From positions 94,304 through 158,303 of the forward strand of contig KL647314.1 of assembly GCA_000727475.1 (NCBI GenBank): a stretch of DNA of 64,000 bases. The letters run 5' to 3'. The stretch comes from Sarcocystis neurona (taxonomy: Eukaryota > Apicomplexa > Conoidasida > Eucoccidiorida > Sarcocystidae). Position 1 is the stretch's first letter. Each line of letters opens with the position of its first letter. A program made the translations under genes and the position numbers. The notes below the pieces were generated by a model. It was not told where the DNA came from. It saw only the letters and a program-made list of their open reading frames with translations, and made no database searches. Of this stretch, positions 12,601 through 25,020 are shown in pieces.

Positions 12601-13694
12601 AAGGACGTGCATCTATCTGCATTTGTGTATATGATTGTCTGTATATAGTGTACACTCTTGTAGGTGTACACATATATATGTATATAAGTATATTTGTGTG
12701 TTCGCTTTTTGTTTGCTTAGTACTTTACACGTCGTGTGGCGGTACGCCGCGCTGTGGCTCACAGGACGATGGAGAATTGCTGTTGGCCGAACACGCAAAG
12801 GAGGCGGAACTACTGCAGCAGTTTGAAGGAGAAGCAGGAGGAGCAGCAGAAAGTGAGGAGCAGCAGCAGCGGCAGGAGACGAGACGTCCCCGCAAAAGTC
12901 GCAAGACGCAGGGAGACACGCCAAAAGCAACACACCGTCCTGAGGTAAAGAGGCTCGCCATCAGCGCAGTATTTTCTCTGCTAAGCGCTTGCGGCCACCA
13001 ACTGCATCTCACATATCCGCCTAATAACCACCACGTATTTTGGGGGCCGGCGCACATTTATAACGCACATGTATATATGTATGTGCGGATGTGTCTGCAT
13101 ACACTAATTATGCGTTGATCTCTGCGCCTGCGTATAAGTATCCTGTATATCGCCTCGTGATCACGTATGCCGAATGCGTGCGCAGTATTAGATTCCGTCA
13201 TATAGTGCCTCGATGCACGTCCACCGATCGATTTTTATCTGTATGAACGTAATTAGTGTTTCTAGGTAAGTATGCATATATATACATATGTGTAAATGTA
13301 TACATAAACAAGGACAAATGAGAAGATGATTAAATGTATATATGTGGATGCGTGCGTGTGTCAATGAACGAATACACGGGTGTATGGCACGAGGGTAGTG
13401 TGCCTGGACGTCTGTCTGTAATGGATGAGAGTGCGTTTTTCGCGTACATATGGGGATGCACCTTCGTAGGTGGCACGTCCATATGCTTGCATACCGTCTT
13501 ATATCTGTGTAGGAACACATGTGTGCTGGCCGGTTTGCACGCTGGTGTCGTGGCTTCGGCAGGAAGAAGAACTGACGTTGGAGGCGTACGTGGGGGTCCC
13601 TACGGCAGACGAAATTGCGCAGTTGCTTCTGGAGAAGAAGAAGCAAATGGTACTCGAAAAATACGTCTCCAAGCAGCAGCTTTCAGCCCAGGAG
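6691..13694 (+). CDS. ISY1: Pre-mRNA splicing factor ISY1, multi-exon (terminal exon unresolved)
   Basis: ISY1 belongs to the NineTeen complex/catalytic spliceosome and acts in the nucleus. Exons: 6,691-6,833; 8,184-8,328; 9,649-9,759; 11,000-11,110; 12,765-12,944; 13,563-13,694. Phases agree at every junction (only the first is split, giving Trp48) and the joined frame gives 274 residues. The start [10 protein letters not shown] is the family's conserved N-terminus. Exon 2 carries the signature [16 protein letters not shown], exon 3 LGGPDY...[10 protein letters not shown], exon 4 [11 protein letters not shown] and the ...DYYGWRDE block, and exon 6 the [21 protein letters not shown]-terminal helix. 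Exon 5 is an acidic/Gln/Arg linker. Length is close to that of animal ISY1 (about 285). Introns reach 3' ends such as CTGCAG or CTCCGCAG; donors include GTAATA, GTCCGT, GTATGC, GTACGT, GTAAAG and GTAAGA. Introns are full of microsatellites, minisatellites and CTG arrays. Only a short C-terminal tail is missing. Confidence 0.95.
8298..8780 (+). repeat. Tandem triplication of ISY1 exon 2 3' end plus splice donor
   Basis: The last 31 bases of ISY1 exon 2 (from 8,298: GAAGAAGGCGTGGGAGGC...) and about 120 bases of the intron behind it occur three times head to tail. Copies start at 8,298 (real exon end), 8,454 and 8,619, so the periods are 156 and 165 bp. The exonic part is GAAGAAGGCAATGGAGGTACG in copy 2 and GAAGAAGGCGTGGATGGC in copy 3. 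The intronic part shares an ATAGGGCA(C/T)A...TAAATATATA block. The third unit ends near the repeated CGTCCGTATAGC motif at about 8,745-8,760. Confidence 0.85.
9427..9582 (+). repeat. 27-bp CTG-rich minisatellite in ISY1 intron 2
   Basis: About six units of (CTG)4-5 followed by NGG-ACG-TGG-ANC. On the + strand it reads as repeated LLLLL-xTWx and on the - strand as repeated GSTSAAAAA. It ends about 65 bases before the exon 3 acceptor (AG at 9,647-9,648). It lies wholly inside the intron, so the open frames through it are artefacts. Confidence 0.85.
9868..10045. repeat. TATA/TGTATA microsatellite
   Basis: Nearly pure alternation of (TA)n, TGTATA and ACATATA motifs in ISY1 intron 3, directly after exon 3. 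It produces Tyr/Ile/Val/Cys-rich open frames on both strands that are not genes. Confidence 0.9.
11216..11640 (+). repeat. 80-99 bp minisatellite with palindromic core, ISY1 intron 4
   Basis: Five diverged units with cores at 11,251, 11,331, 11,415, about 11,509 and 11,608. Each core resembles TAGACACTG-TCGTNT-CAGTGTCTA, a 9-bp inverted repeat around a 6-base loop. It is perfect in copy 3, nearly so in copies 1 and 2, weakened in copy 4, and only the left arm remains in copy 5. Cores are joined by TG/CA-rich linkers with a shared ACGTAGGTG motif. Confidence 0.85.
12320..12690 (+). repeat. Diverged ~185-bp tandem duplication, ISY1 intron 4
   Basis: Two copies share an ordered series of motifs: GAAACGTATGC / GAGAACGTATGCG; GTACGTCTTTC / ATACGTCTTTCC; TATGTCGGT / TATGCCGGT; TATAAGGACATGCAT / TATAAGGACGTGCAT; and TATGCTCTTGTACA / TACACTCTTGTAGG. 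Copy 1 begins near 12,325 and copy 2 near 12,508. The copies are separated by indels at microsatellites. Confidence 0.7.
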
Positions 13695-13938
13695 GTAAGA
13701 CGAAGGGGCAGCTTCATACTGACTAAGTATGACGAAATGACTTCTGCAAGTACAGAGAAAGAGATACGTCTGCGACGCTGTGTTCCTCGCCAACCGCAGT
13801 CGTGCTGGTGTGCACAGAAAGGCGCGTCCATGTGACCTTTTATATGTAGACCGTCCCGTGCGTCTGTGCACGCCTCTACACACATACACTCTCGTATGCG
13901 TATATATGTCGTGTTTGTGGTGGAAGTCGTAGCAGCAG

Positions 13939-14142
13939 GTGGAGGTGGCGGCGACACGTAGAGTAATTACAGCCAGTCTTGCGACCTCTGCCCCGCAAAG
14001 ACGCCTCTTAAGCATCAGATCTGCGTGCACCTTACACGGCTGTATACGTGTATATATGTGTGTTTGTATATATATATATATTATATGTATGTGTGAGGGT
14101 GCGCGGGCTTTTTATGTGTGTGGGTATGCTGTTCACCAGTAA
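13939..14142 (+). CDS. Possible terminal exon of ISY1
   Basis: Exon 6 of ISY1 ends in phase 0 with a good donor (GTAAGA), so at least one more exon is needed. Following the AG at 13,937-13,938 (GCAGCAG), a phase-0 frame begins VEVAATRRVITA, loosely like the family's Glu/Ala/Arg-rich end, and runs to a TAA at 14,140. It soon enters TATATA microsatellite, which argues against its full length. Other acceptors nearby (13,932, 13,935) keep the same frame. This is a guess from phase and composition only. Confidence 0.2.
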   Translation: MEVAATRRVITASLATSAPQRRLLSIRSACTLHGCIRVYMCVCIYIYIICMCEGARAFYVCGYAVHQ

Positions 14143-17100
14143 CACGTATGTGCCTCTCTATCTGCTTATGCCTCTCCACAAAAAATAGGTACGTTTGTAG
14201 GCGTATCTATTCACTTGCAGGTGTTTGTACGCTCTCTCTGGTATGTAGGAAATATCTACGTAAGTGTATACGTTTGTATACACAGACAATCAGCACCTGT
14301 ATGTATGTGTATATCCATGCATATATACATGTATTAGATGCGTGTACGCGGTATAATCGGCACATTTATGTGTGCTTGTGTTGCTGTCTCATTGTGCGCT
14401 GTTGTGGTTGTCGAGAGGTACCACTGGAAACACGGGCGGGCGTATATGTATTTACGTACTGAGGAATGGCTATACGGACATATATGTATGCACGCACATA
14501 TATATGCATACGTGTGACGAGTACAGATGCATGCCGTATGCAGGAAGCCTCGTGCCGAAAGACATTCTTTATGCATGCATACGTGTGTTTGCTTGCACGC
14601 CTTCGCCAAGTACTGAGGACCTCGTAGGCACTTATTCACGGCTCTTCGCTTCTCTCAGTAGGCAGGGATTTATCGTATGGCATATATTTATATGCGTCCG
14701 TGCTACTCCGTGTAGTACTGTTAGACTACCATACGAGGAGGATTCAGACAATGGAGATACACGCGTATTTTATATACATATGTATATATATATATATGAG
14801 TATGTGTATATATATACGTGTATATGCACTCTGTATACATACGTACTTGGGCGTCTTTACATCGTATTGCTGTATCAGTACAGATGTTCGTCTCAGCCCT
14901 GTATCAGTGTGAACGCATATGTGCACCTGTATATGCGCTTGTTTATACCAACGTATATGTGTCAATATAAAATACCTATTCGTGTGTGTATATATATATG
15001 CGTAAATACATAGGTATATATATATATGCAGGTACATGAATAAATAATGTCTGATTGTCTGCATGTGTTAACACCTCTTTGGAGAAGGAGGACGCGAGTG
15101 GATTTGTACGAAGGGGCGCTCTTATTGTTGAAACTTCTTTTGCGGGTAGGCGCTGAAGAACATTCGTATTAATTGAACCGTAGCTCCCCTTTTTTTTCTG
15201 TCTCGCTAATTTCATTTTATTTCTGTTCCAGAAGTAACTCCACGTATGGCTGAAAGTGCCTGTCGCTCTAACTCTTGTGAGAGCGGAACCGTTTTTCTTT
15301 TACACGAATGGTAGTTCAATAGATACATTCGAGTTTTCAGCGGCAAATAATTTCCTATTGTTGCTCAGTCGTTCCTTCTGTTCTCTGGCTGTTTCGCTCT
15401 TCGTCTTGTCCGTTTTGACGCAGGAGTCGCGCACGTTGGCGAAGCAGCCGTAAAGAGGAGGTGCAACGTATCGGCCGACCTGGACACACCTACCTGCCAA
15501 AATATGCGTACATGTCTCTCACTTTCTCACTATATATATATACGTATATACGTGCCCACTTAGTCTGTTTTTATCTGCGTGTCTGTGTGCATGTAGGTAT
15601 GTCAGTCTCTCTATACTTATTACATATTCTCGTACCCATCGTAAAAGGAGGTGCTCTGCTCGCAGCGTCCAAGTCCCGATTGCAGGATCGTCAGTTTGCC
15701 CGCAGCGTTTATTAGTGAAACGCTATATACTTTTCTAAGCCATTAGATTCTGCCTGTTGGGAGATGGCGCCCGAAGTGCGCTTTTTCTCTTTGAACGCAC
15801 TCCACAGCAATACTGCAGTAATTCTAGCACTGGTGTAGGGGGAAGGAAGGAATCGTTGCATGCGCGCGTGCAGCGTCGTGTCTATAAATGAACGCTAGTG
15901 GATGCATTGTGACAAAGTTCCTACTTTTTTGTTTTTGTGGAGGACGCAACTGCAGGGTAATGGTGTGAGTCGGTCGTATCTTTCTACGAGCACGCACATT
16001 CGGAGAATCAGAGTGATGCGCTGTTGTTTGTACTCGCGAGAAAGAACAGCATTTGTGGAGCTGCACCTCCTCTGGAAAAGCGAAAGCGTTCGGCCCTCTC
16101 ATACGTAGAGGTGCTGTACGGAACGTGACCTACATATACGCAATATGAAAGAGGAAGAGAGGGTATACACGTGCCGAATATATATATATATATATGTGTA
16201 AATGTAGATACATTGAGGTATGAATGTGCGTGTGCGCACAGAAGAGGTGTACGTGAATTAATTTGTATGGAATAAAAGCGACTGACAGACAGCAGAAGTG
16301 AAACGAAAGAACGCCAGGAAGAATTGTCGAAAACCACACGTCTGTTATGTTTCCCAATGCGGCGCCACGCTTTTCTTCACCAGTGTGTACATCTGTTTTC
16401 GTAGACACATACCTGTGCTCTCTTGAGATACACATATACGTATATATATATTTATGAGTGTGAATTGTATTTGTGCTCTCTCGCAAATGAGATACATATA
16501 TATATATACATATAGTGTGAATCGTAATTTATGTTTAGAGCACTCGCCACGTGCGTGATGAAGGAAAATCCTTCAGGAAAGTGCGCTGCCGTCTCGGTAC
16601 TCGTGAGTATTTTCTTGTTAATAATACACGGGGAGAGAAAGAGAAGGTGGCATTTCCTGGTAGAGCAGATAAGTGATTCAACTTCCCAACAACTGTTCAG
16701 GGGGTGGGGGGCGCGTACCCGGACGCTAGCGTCTTCCGCGCTTGTAAACAGGTTGTATCACGTACACGTGTGTACGTGTATTTTCGCGTCTACGTTGCCT
16801 ACGTCTATAAGGTGGACGTCGATGTAAAAACACATGTTTGATCTTGTCGGAGTACGGTGTCAAGCGCCGGACGCGTGCGTTATTGAAGTCTGCCGTTTCT
16901 GAGACTCAATACAAACTCCGCTTACGCGACACGCAGAGGCGACCGCGACTCTCCTGTTGAAGCTCGCATAGATGGAATTGCTGCGGACTGCGATTGAGCC
17001 GCTTCTTCTCTATGTATCACATGCTATCCGTCGACAAACATTTTCCCGTATACACGCGTGTTTCTGGCTACGTGCATATGCGGGGGCGGGTGGGGGTACA

Positions 17101-20100
17101 GCTTTCTCTGACTAGTGTGAGATTTCTTACCGTATAACGCGCTACAGCGTAAAAGCCCTTCTCCGTTTTGAGACAGCTTCGCACATGTGCTACAGCGACT
17201 GTTGCGGGATGCTAAGCATGACTATGTCGCACTAGGGCTACAGGCGTGTGTGTACGTGCGCTGTAGTTACTGGGGGACAGCCCTGCGCGCTTGCACAGTG
17301 TGTTCAGGCTGCAGGCGGAAAGAACCGCAAACAATTCGAACGCTGTGACCTATGTGTCCACGGATTATGTTATGAACAGGTGCGAACTGGCTACATTCTT
17401 TAATCTTATGCATAAATAACACGTATCTGTTTATAATAGACTTTTGTGCAGACAAGGACAAACTAACACAGTACTCACATGCGCACAGGTGCTTGTACGG
17501 GTGTATATGGATGGACCCAGGTAGGCCTGTACGTATGCTGTATGGCTGGTGTATATCTGTGTAATTTGTGCTCATGCTTGTACACACATGGGTGCAAACA
17601 GACTCTACTTGCCGTCGAACACGTGTTTGCATGTTGGTAAGTTTCGACTTTGTATCCACCCGTGTCTCCAGAGGGACGGTGGGGGGTGCAACTCTGTTCT
17701 TCCACGACGTACCTACGTGACGATAATCCTGGGTGTACACATAAACAGGTTTAGGAGGCTGTCTGAACGTAGCTCCGCACACCTTGGGCGTACGTTCACG
17801 TCCACATTTGGCTCAAGAGGGTGTGCACGTGAAGCGGGCCAGCCGACGGCTAGCCGCATCCAGAGTGAACATATTAAAATCATCCACTATTTGGGAAGAA
17901 GCTTCATAATCAGCAACTGTGAGCATACTTATATCCACAGTCCACATCTACCTTCCCGTCTTTGGTGGTAAAAAGTGATACACGTGCCGACATTGCGCAG
18001 AGCGCACCTGCCTGCTGACCACATCCGGGCTGCTAGTGCGATTGTGTCTCGTTTTGTGCTCACTGTACATCCTGAGTACAGCTAGTGATTAATCAGAGGT
18101 GTACGCCCGCACAGGCGGTCAGATGACGTGGTGCCCAGAAGTACGTATTTTGACGTTAGAAACACCTGTCTAACTATCTGTCTCTGGATCACGTTGGCTT
18201 GCTTCTACCTTCCGTTTCGGCCTTCTTCACCGTGTAGGGTGTACACGATTGAGCCGGGATATATACGCAAGAAAATATAGCTGGCGCCTACGTTTGTCTC
18301 CGTATTGTTTCTGGAAGTGGAAGGAAACTTACCACGATATCGAATTTGTCGCACCAGTTGACAGGTTCGTTAGATGTTATAATCAGAAAGCGCGCTGCAA
18401 ACCAGCGACTCTCGTCTGATATTTCGTGTATGCACAGGCAGATAAGTATCTGTGTGCTGTATTGCTGGCGTACTTCTGCTTTCGAATCGAGCGCCTATCC
18501 TGTGTCCGCTACAGCCGTCTTCTAGTGGTGCTACACGAAACGTCGCTGATGGTGATGTTTCAACTTCAGAAAATATGTATACCTCACACATACATATATA
18601 CCTGTATAAATCTACGGCCACGCAAGTACATGTATATTTACAGTGGTAGAAGTACATGTGTTTAGGTGTTCGTGCACCGTGTGGCTTCACAAACTATTGC
18701 TTCCTCCCTTTGTGGTGTTACTGTACAGATCCGTGCTTCTGTTACTCACAATCTTTGCTCTGCGGACGGATATGGTTTTTCGCCTTTGTACTGACGTCAG
18801 CTCCGTATATATGTTTCCATCTAAAGCGCCTTTATTATCTTTGCCGCGCGTGTGGCAACACCTACTCGATGTGCGGCCATTGCATCTGCTATGTGCCTTA
18901 TGTAGACTTATGCACTGCGGATAATATCTGCGGGTCCCTTCTGCATAGACACGGTCCTCGCTTTTGCTCTGACGTCATCTTCGTGTATGTGTTTCCACCT
19001 GAATATTTCCAATATCTTTGCATCACGTGTAGCGACGTCTACTCGATGCGTGACCACTGGTTCTGCTGCACGACTTACGTAGAACTATGCACAATATTCG
19101 GCTTCCTTCCGCATAGACACGATATTCGGCACAGTGAACGTAGATCTGGAAGTAACGTTGAATGCGTCATGCAATCCCTGTGCCGAATCGTAGTGACTAC
19201 GGCGCGGTCGATGGAAGTCGCTTAATCTGTTTTTCCCGGATGCCCGTGTACGGAGACCCAAACTGGTAGTCGACAATATACGTATTCCTGAAAGAAGGCG
19301 ACTGCGCGCGTCATGGAAGTTGAGCTGTAGCGCACACTGGCTGAGGTTGCCTTTTCCTTTAATCGTTATCTTCTCCGGATCGACGGAACAAGCACGAAGT
19401 TTATGCTTCGCTGTTCCTTTTGCGCTTCCCGCCACATCCTACGAAAGCAGTACAGCAGAAACCTGGACTTGCTGTAGGAGCACATTGTTCGCAAACGCAG
19501 ATATTTTCATTGCTCATCGGACTGTTCGCTCTGACTTGCGTACTCGCTGTCAACAGCTTACCACGCCCGCCACGTAGCTTTCTCACGATAGGACCCTACG
19601 TTGCAACGGCAGGCCTTGAGTAGTGACCTGTGTTCCCATTTACTGACAGGAAAGTAAAAACGTCTATACTACACTGTTTACAGCCGCAAATCGACTGTAT
19701 TGCTGTCTTCCGCTAGGTCGCCGATAATTGTTCACAGACAAAGCTTTGCGTCTCTTCAACGTGCCACACTCTGCACATGCGGCGGGTTGCGTGTTGACTC
19801 GAGGTAGAGCCAGAGATACGCTCGCTGAAGTGACATCACCGTTGGAAACCAATTTCACACTTGTCTTGACGGTTGATATGAGCTCTACCTCCCGTGTGCT
19901 TAGGACCGGTTTTAATGCTATATGCGATTTGTACGCTTCAAATGTGCCCTCCATATCCTCGTGTCAGAGCAGCGGAGGTGCCCTGTGGATCAAGGAGTCT
20001 TACACACGTGTCTGCTACGTTTCAAACCATTTCTTCACTAGTTAAAATATAGGCAACTACTTCTTTATCCAAAACACGTAAAGAGTTTTACGTTTTCATG

Positions 20101-21767
20101 TTGTCCCTAACCGCCGCTAATCGTTTCTCCCCTCAACACACCTGTAACGGTTGGGACTCAAGAACTCATGTGGTGTGATGTCTCAGCGCCACCTGCAGTT
20201 CAGCCAGATTTTACGGCCGGTCTTTAGTGAATCAAACAGGACCGTTTGGAGCCTATTCCCTCATGTATACAACAGCTTTCTTAGTAGTTGTCGAGACTCT
20301 TCGCAGAACGTTGCTGCGCAACTGAAGTCGCCGTCATGCAAAGACACGTGAGCATTACTGTTATTCAGGGAAAAATGTTACTTCCAAAGTTGCCACTGCC
20401 CACGCCTGGTGCATTCCTGTAGGCTACTGAAAACTGCTGAGTGATCACTATGCTGTTGCTACCTTTTTCTTTCCTGGTGTAATTTTGTGCGGATAGGAGT
20501 CGGGTACAGATCGAGTACACAATATCCTGTCCTTGTTCAGAACAATGGGTGCAGCTGTGCCGTTGTGGATGCTCAGATACACTAATCAATGCTTTTTTCC
20601 TTGTATTCGTTCGAACGGACATGCGACACGAACTTCGCGTAACTACTTTCGTGGACACACTTGTAAATCGTGCTGTAGCTGCTCTCTGAGCAGAGATTGC
20701 TCTATTTGGAAGGTCGTCGGCAGTGGGGTGTATTTAACAGAGTAGCTCATCTTCTGCGTTTCCTCTCTTATTTTTGTGAAGCCATACCGGTGCCTGTAGC
20801 TCATTTCTTGTTCAAACCGCAGCACTCCCGTTTCGCGTACTTGGACGGGGTTCTCTTCAGACTGTCGGTGGTAGCCAGCTCGATATTCTTCGTACTACTC
20901 CCTATGACTGTTTAGTTTCCTACTTGTGTGACGCGAGTTTACATGATCATTGCCGTACACACTGAATGACTTCCGCACGGAATCCTACTGGCGTTTGTTT
21001 CACAACTTACCGAAGAGACACCCGAGATACTTCGACTTGTTTGGTTGTCTCTCGCTAAAAATGGAAGCTTTTCACGTTGACAGTGTGAACAGGTAATCTT
21101 CCCTGCAACTGTTAACAGTTTCACTTATGCTGAAGAGTACGCTGGTGAAAAGCAGTGTCATTCTACGGGCCACTGTCATTTGGGTCGCCAATATCACTCT
21201 AATCAACACTACCGTTGTACGTAGAACGTCACTCTCCTATGACTCTTCTTTGTTAGCCCTTGTTCCAGAGAGCGTCTCTACGCTCTTTTCCGCTCCATTC
21301 CTGGCGACTAAAGAATCGTTCATTTCATATGACCTGCACCATATCCATCGTTTTTTGTCCATCGTATACCGTTGATGATACTGGTGCTACTCTGTAGAGC
21401 ACTATCTTGAAGTTGTCTTTTTTATGCTTTTTATTTATTCTGCATACCCGCCCACCATTTCCATGGTTTTTTTCTTCCTTTTGCTGACTTTGTATTCTAT
21501 GGTGCGTTGCGAATTTCCACACTAGCGTGAAGAGAAGGCTAGCCGCAAACCAGTGAATCCAATAAGATTTCTTTGGATAGGTGGCGAATGAAGAGTACGT
21601 CAATCCTTAGAGTAGCGTTGTCGTGCCGTAGAAGGATTGGTGTGAATCTCCGGTGCTACTAACTCGTAACTATGCATTTTTCCTTCATTGTATAACTGTT
21701 CGTAGTGCCATCACGGGGCACAGATGTCAGCGCAGTTTGGTGTTCTGCCACCAACTTCCACTTCAAC
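14143..21767. other. Long region without a convincing gene
   Basis: 14,143-16,520 still carries TATA/TGTA microsatellites. 16,520-21,767 is repeat-poor and of balanced composition. Open frames up to about 190 codons occur on both strands, but that is roughly what chance gives here, and none shows a recognisable family or linked exons. A possible short first exon (ATG at 16,531, open to a GTGAGT donor near 16,605) was seen but has no partner. The one structured element is the Cys-rich tandem repeat at 18,785-19,135. Confidence 0.5.
18785..19135 (+). repeat. 178-bp tandem repeat within a Cys-rich open frame
   Basis: Two diverged copies begin at 18,785 and 18,963 (TTTGTACTGACGTCAG versus TTTGCTCTGACGTCAT) and end with TTCTGCATAGACACGG versus TTCCGCATAGACACGA. 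A weaker partial copy may precede them. The + frame 18,656-19,225 (189 codons, apparent non-ATG start) runs through both, keeping Cys spacing and the repeated ends SLLHRHGPR / GFLPHRHDIR. It could be a small Cys-rich protein exon or simply a duplicated stretch that happens to be open. No family recognised. Confidence 0.6.
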
Positions 21768-24700
21768 ATGATGCCTTCCCCTTCCCCTGCCAATGAGATT
21801 TCTTCTACCCCTCGAGAGAGAGGCAAATGCGGTGGAGTTTCAAGGGCGAATTACACATCGGATTCTGCGTCAGACGCTCCCACAACAACAGGAGATCTAG
21901 CCGCAGCAGCAGACCTTGCCGCAGCAGGCGTACGTGCAACGTCACCGACAGCCCGAATAGCATCACTGGCACAGGTGCCAGGTGAGACACCAACAGGCAC
22001 CGCAGAATCAGTTGTAAGCGTTGAGGCGACAACACCGACAATCAAAGGAGAACCTGGAAAGACCGCAACAAATTCAACAACGGCAAGAACTGCAGCACCA
22101 GAAGCCGCGGTAACATCGAGTGTGCCTCCAGTAGCCCCCAAGACATTTGAGGCAACTGCTGCATCGCCAGGACGTGAAAATTTAGCAGGATTTGCAGTCC
22201 CCGCAGCAAGTGCTTCAACGTTAACGTGCTCAGCGTGGGATGCAGAAGTACTGCAGGATGCAGTGACAGCCACGTGTAAAGCACAGGTAACGGAAGAACG
22301 ATGCCCAGTAGACCCGACAACAGGAAAAGCCTTCCTAGCAGCAGCAGAAGGAGGAGCGCATTTTGCGCGAATAACGTGTGCTGCCACAGAAGTCACACAT
22401 GCGCAAGCAGCAGGTGCAGCACCAGTAGCGAATGCGTCTTCGGTAGCCCACGCAACTGCATCACCAGAAGGGAGTGCAGCATTCGCACCTTGCGCGGCAC
22501 CAGCAGCATGGGCAGCGGGAGAAACGCATGCAGCACCAGCAGCAAACACAGCTGCAGAAGCGCACGGCGGATCAGCTGCATATATAGCATCAACTACATA
22601 CTCATTAACGACAGCAAGTGCAGGTGAAGGACAACTTACAGAATACACAGCATTGCCAACAAATGCTCTCCAGAAAACATGTGTGGCTCCAGTAGAACAT
22701 GCAGCATCAGGAGCTCACGCATCAAATGCCACAGCTGCAGCAGCAGCAGCAGCAGGTGCAACACCAGAAGCACTAGCAGCAGCTGCAACGGCAGAGGGTT
22801 CACCACCGACTGTACTACCGGACGCAGTTGAAGGTCCAAGAGGAAACGCAGGCGCAGAAGAATGTGCAGCCGTACCAAGAGCAGCCGCAACACTTTCATT
22901 GGGAGCAGCAAGTGCGACAGCGTGTTTTTCATCCAGCGCAAATATTAGAGAGCGGGTAGCATACGACTCATCAGTGGCGAGAGAAGCTACAGTGAACCCA
23001 GCTGCGACAGCCCCAGCGCCACCCCTCCCATCGGCAGCATGTACACAGGAAACCGGAGACATGATAGAGGCAGCCGCAGCCTTCTCGGCAGCAATACCAG
23101 AGGGGTCCCCAATAGAGCTGACAATGTCAGAGCCTGTCTGTCCAGCTCCTGCTTCTGCACGAGCTGACGTTTCCGTGCTGAAAGCTGCTGCTGGTGCCTT
23201 ATTTCCAGGAGTAGCCGCTGCCTCTAGTATTACAGCCGAGGAAATGTTGTTGATGAGAAGGGGACGTGTGCGTGAGGAAGACAAACCGGCGTCGGCGCTT
23301 GCCTGCACGCAGAGTTGTGAAATAAGTACTCTCCCAACGGAAGAAACGGCTGAAGACACAGGACCAGCGAGACAGCAGGAAGTCGACCCGCTTGGAGGAG
23401 CAGCGAAGAATACTGAGGGGACAACACGTTTTACTCACATAACAGCTGCTAATGCGCATGGTTTCTCCACTGCATCATGTTGTAATCTGGCTGCTGAAAC
23501 TGATACCTGTGTTCAGAGTCGTGCTCCAGCAGCCTGTTCCTCTGCGACTCCGCCTCGTACTGCTGCTCCCAATGTCGGTGATTCTACTTGTATTGCTGCT
23601 GCTGCTTCTGCTGTGGCTGATATATATGTAGCTGGTAGCGCGTCTACAACTGGCGTTAATCCGGCTGACCCGATTACTCCTGCTGCAGCTGGACCTGCTC
23701 CTGATGCTGTAGAAGCTTCTCTTTTAGATCTTATTCCTGTCAAGCCCGTCGCCACTGATCCTCCTTCTTCTGTCTCTCTCCCCTCTGCAGCTGCCTTTGC
23801 TGTTGACGATATTGCTCCCGCAGCCGCTGATTTTTCTAGTACTACGGTTCCTGGTGCCAATTCTAGTGCTGCTCGATTCGCTGAGAATATTCCTGCCGCT
23901 AAAGACTGCTGTCACGGATATGACTCAAAGCACACTATAGATTGCCCAGGCAGCAGCAGCACGGGTAGTAGCCTGTTACCAGAACGAACAGAAGGACAGG
24001 CAGCATCGGTATCAGCGAGAGCGTTGTCTTCTTCAACAACGGCAGCAGCAGCAGTAGACAGTTATTCAGTTTCGCAAATCGTATTTCACGGTGGACCTTC
24101 TGATTCAACGGCAGTCACCGCACCCGGAATAGCAGGGACAACAGGAGCGCTGGAAGGGGCAGCCTCGAGACCTGCGGTACCAACACTCACGGCACCGGCA
24201 GCACAAGCTGAACCGACACCAGTAGTGTCCGTGACAGCACCTGCAGCAACAACAAACAAATGCGTTGTGGCGTCAGAAGTAATGGCTGCATGTGAAACAA
24301 CAGCCGCTATACACGTGGCAACACTGCAAGCAGCGGCAACGTGTGCAGCGGCAGCCCCAACTGGCACACAAATAAGAGCAACAGCAGATTTGGCAGCAGG
24401 TGCACTACCAGCAGCAGCAGAAACCGCAGGTCCGCCAACAGTAGCAGGAGAAGATCCAGCAACAGCGCCGCTCACGGGAGGTGCAGGTCCCGCAGTGGTG
24501 CTGAGCACAGAACCCCCGACGACGCTGACAGAAGCGACACCGGCTAAGGAGGAGAGAAAAGACGCAGCAACTATTAGTCGTGCAACAGCTTCTGAAGGAC
24601 CTTCAACCGCAGCCACACCAAAACTGAAGTGCACTGCAGCAAAAGCAGCGGCAGAGCAAGCCACCGCACCAGCAGGGGCCGAACGAGCGACAGCTCCGTT

Positions 24701-25020
24701 CGCAGCAAACACAGCTGCAACAGCAGGGTTAACAGATGTCGCACGTGGGCACCGGGTGTCCGAAGCTTTAGGAAGAGAGTACTTGCCCGTGGACGCTGCA
24801 GCAGGATACTTTAGTGCAGGTGAAGCAGCTCAAGCGACCGTGGATGAAGTGGAGAAGCTGCAGCTTATAAGGAATGCGTGTGTGTGGCGGAAAATGGGAA
24901 CAACTGGAACGCAGTGTCACGAACGAGAAGCGGAAGGAGGACTGCACGAACGTGCTGCGGCAGCGGCAGCAACAAGACAAGGCAGTACACGAGACGTGTG
25001 TGCGCTCCCGTACGAAGCGG
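21768..25020 (+). CDS. Large Ala/Thr-rich low-complexity protein (uncharacterised)
   Basis: The frame is open from 21,705 to 25,145 without a stop. The first ATG is at 21,768, and a donor (GCGG|GTAGGT) near 25,020 would end the exon after about 1,085 codons. The protein is dominated by Ala and Thr with Pro, Ser, Glu, Gly and Val, and carries scattered Cys. Only its last ~80 residues look like ordinary sequence (DEVEKLQLIRNACVWRKMG, 24,844-24,900). There is no signal peptide or domain. It is probably real because the amino-acid bias persists while the underlying repeat changes: Ala is mostly GCA in 21.9-23.1 kb, GCT in about 23.44-23.93 kb, then GCA again. A second exon after the microsatellite at 25,290-25,370 is likely: acceptor TATAG at about 25,377, with two usable frames ending at 25,456-25,515. 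The ORFs on the other strand are shadows. Function unknown. Confidence 0.6.

Noticed and set aside
17267..17782. 171-codon - strand open frame
   Set aside because: About the longest expected by chance in 64 kb of balanced composition; no motif, and no repeat or splice support.
21851..24712. Several 200-265 codon - strand open frames
   Set aside because: Reverse reading of the GCA/GCT-coded Ala/Thr protein; Ala-rich on both strands is expected from GCN repeats.
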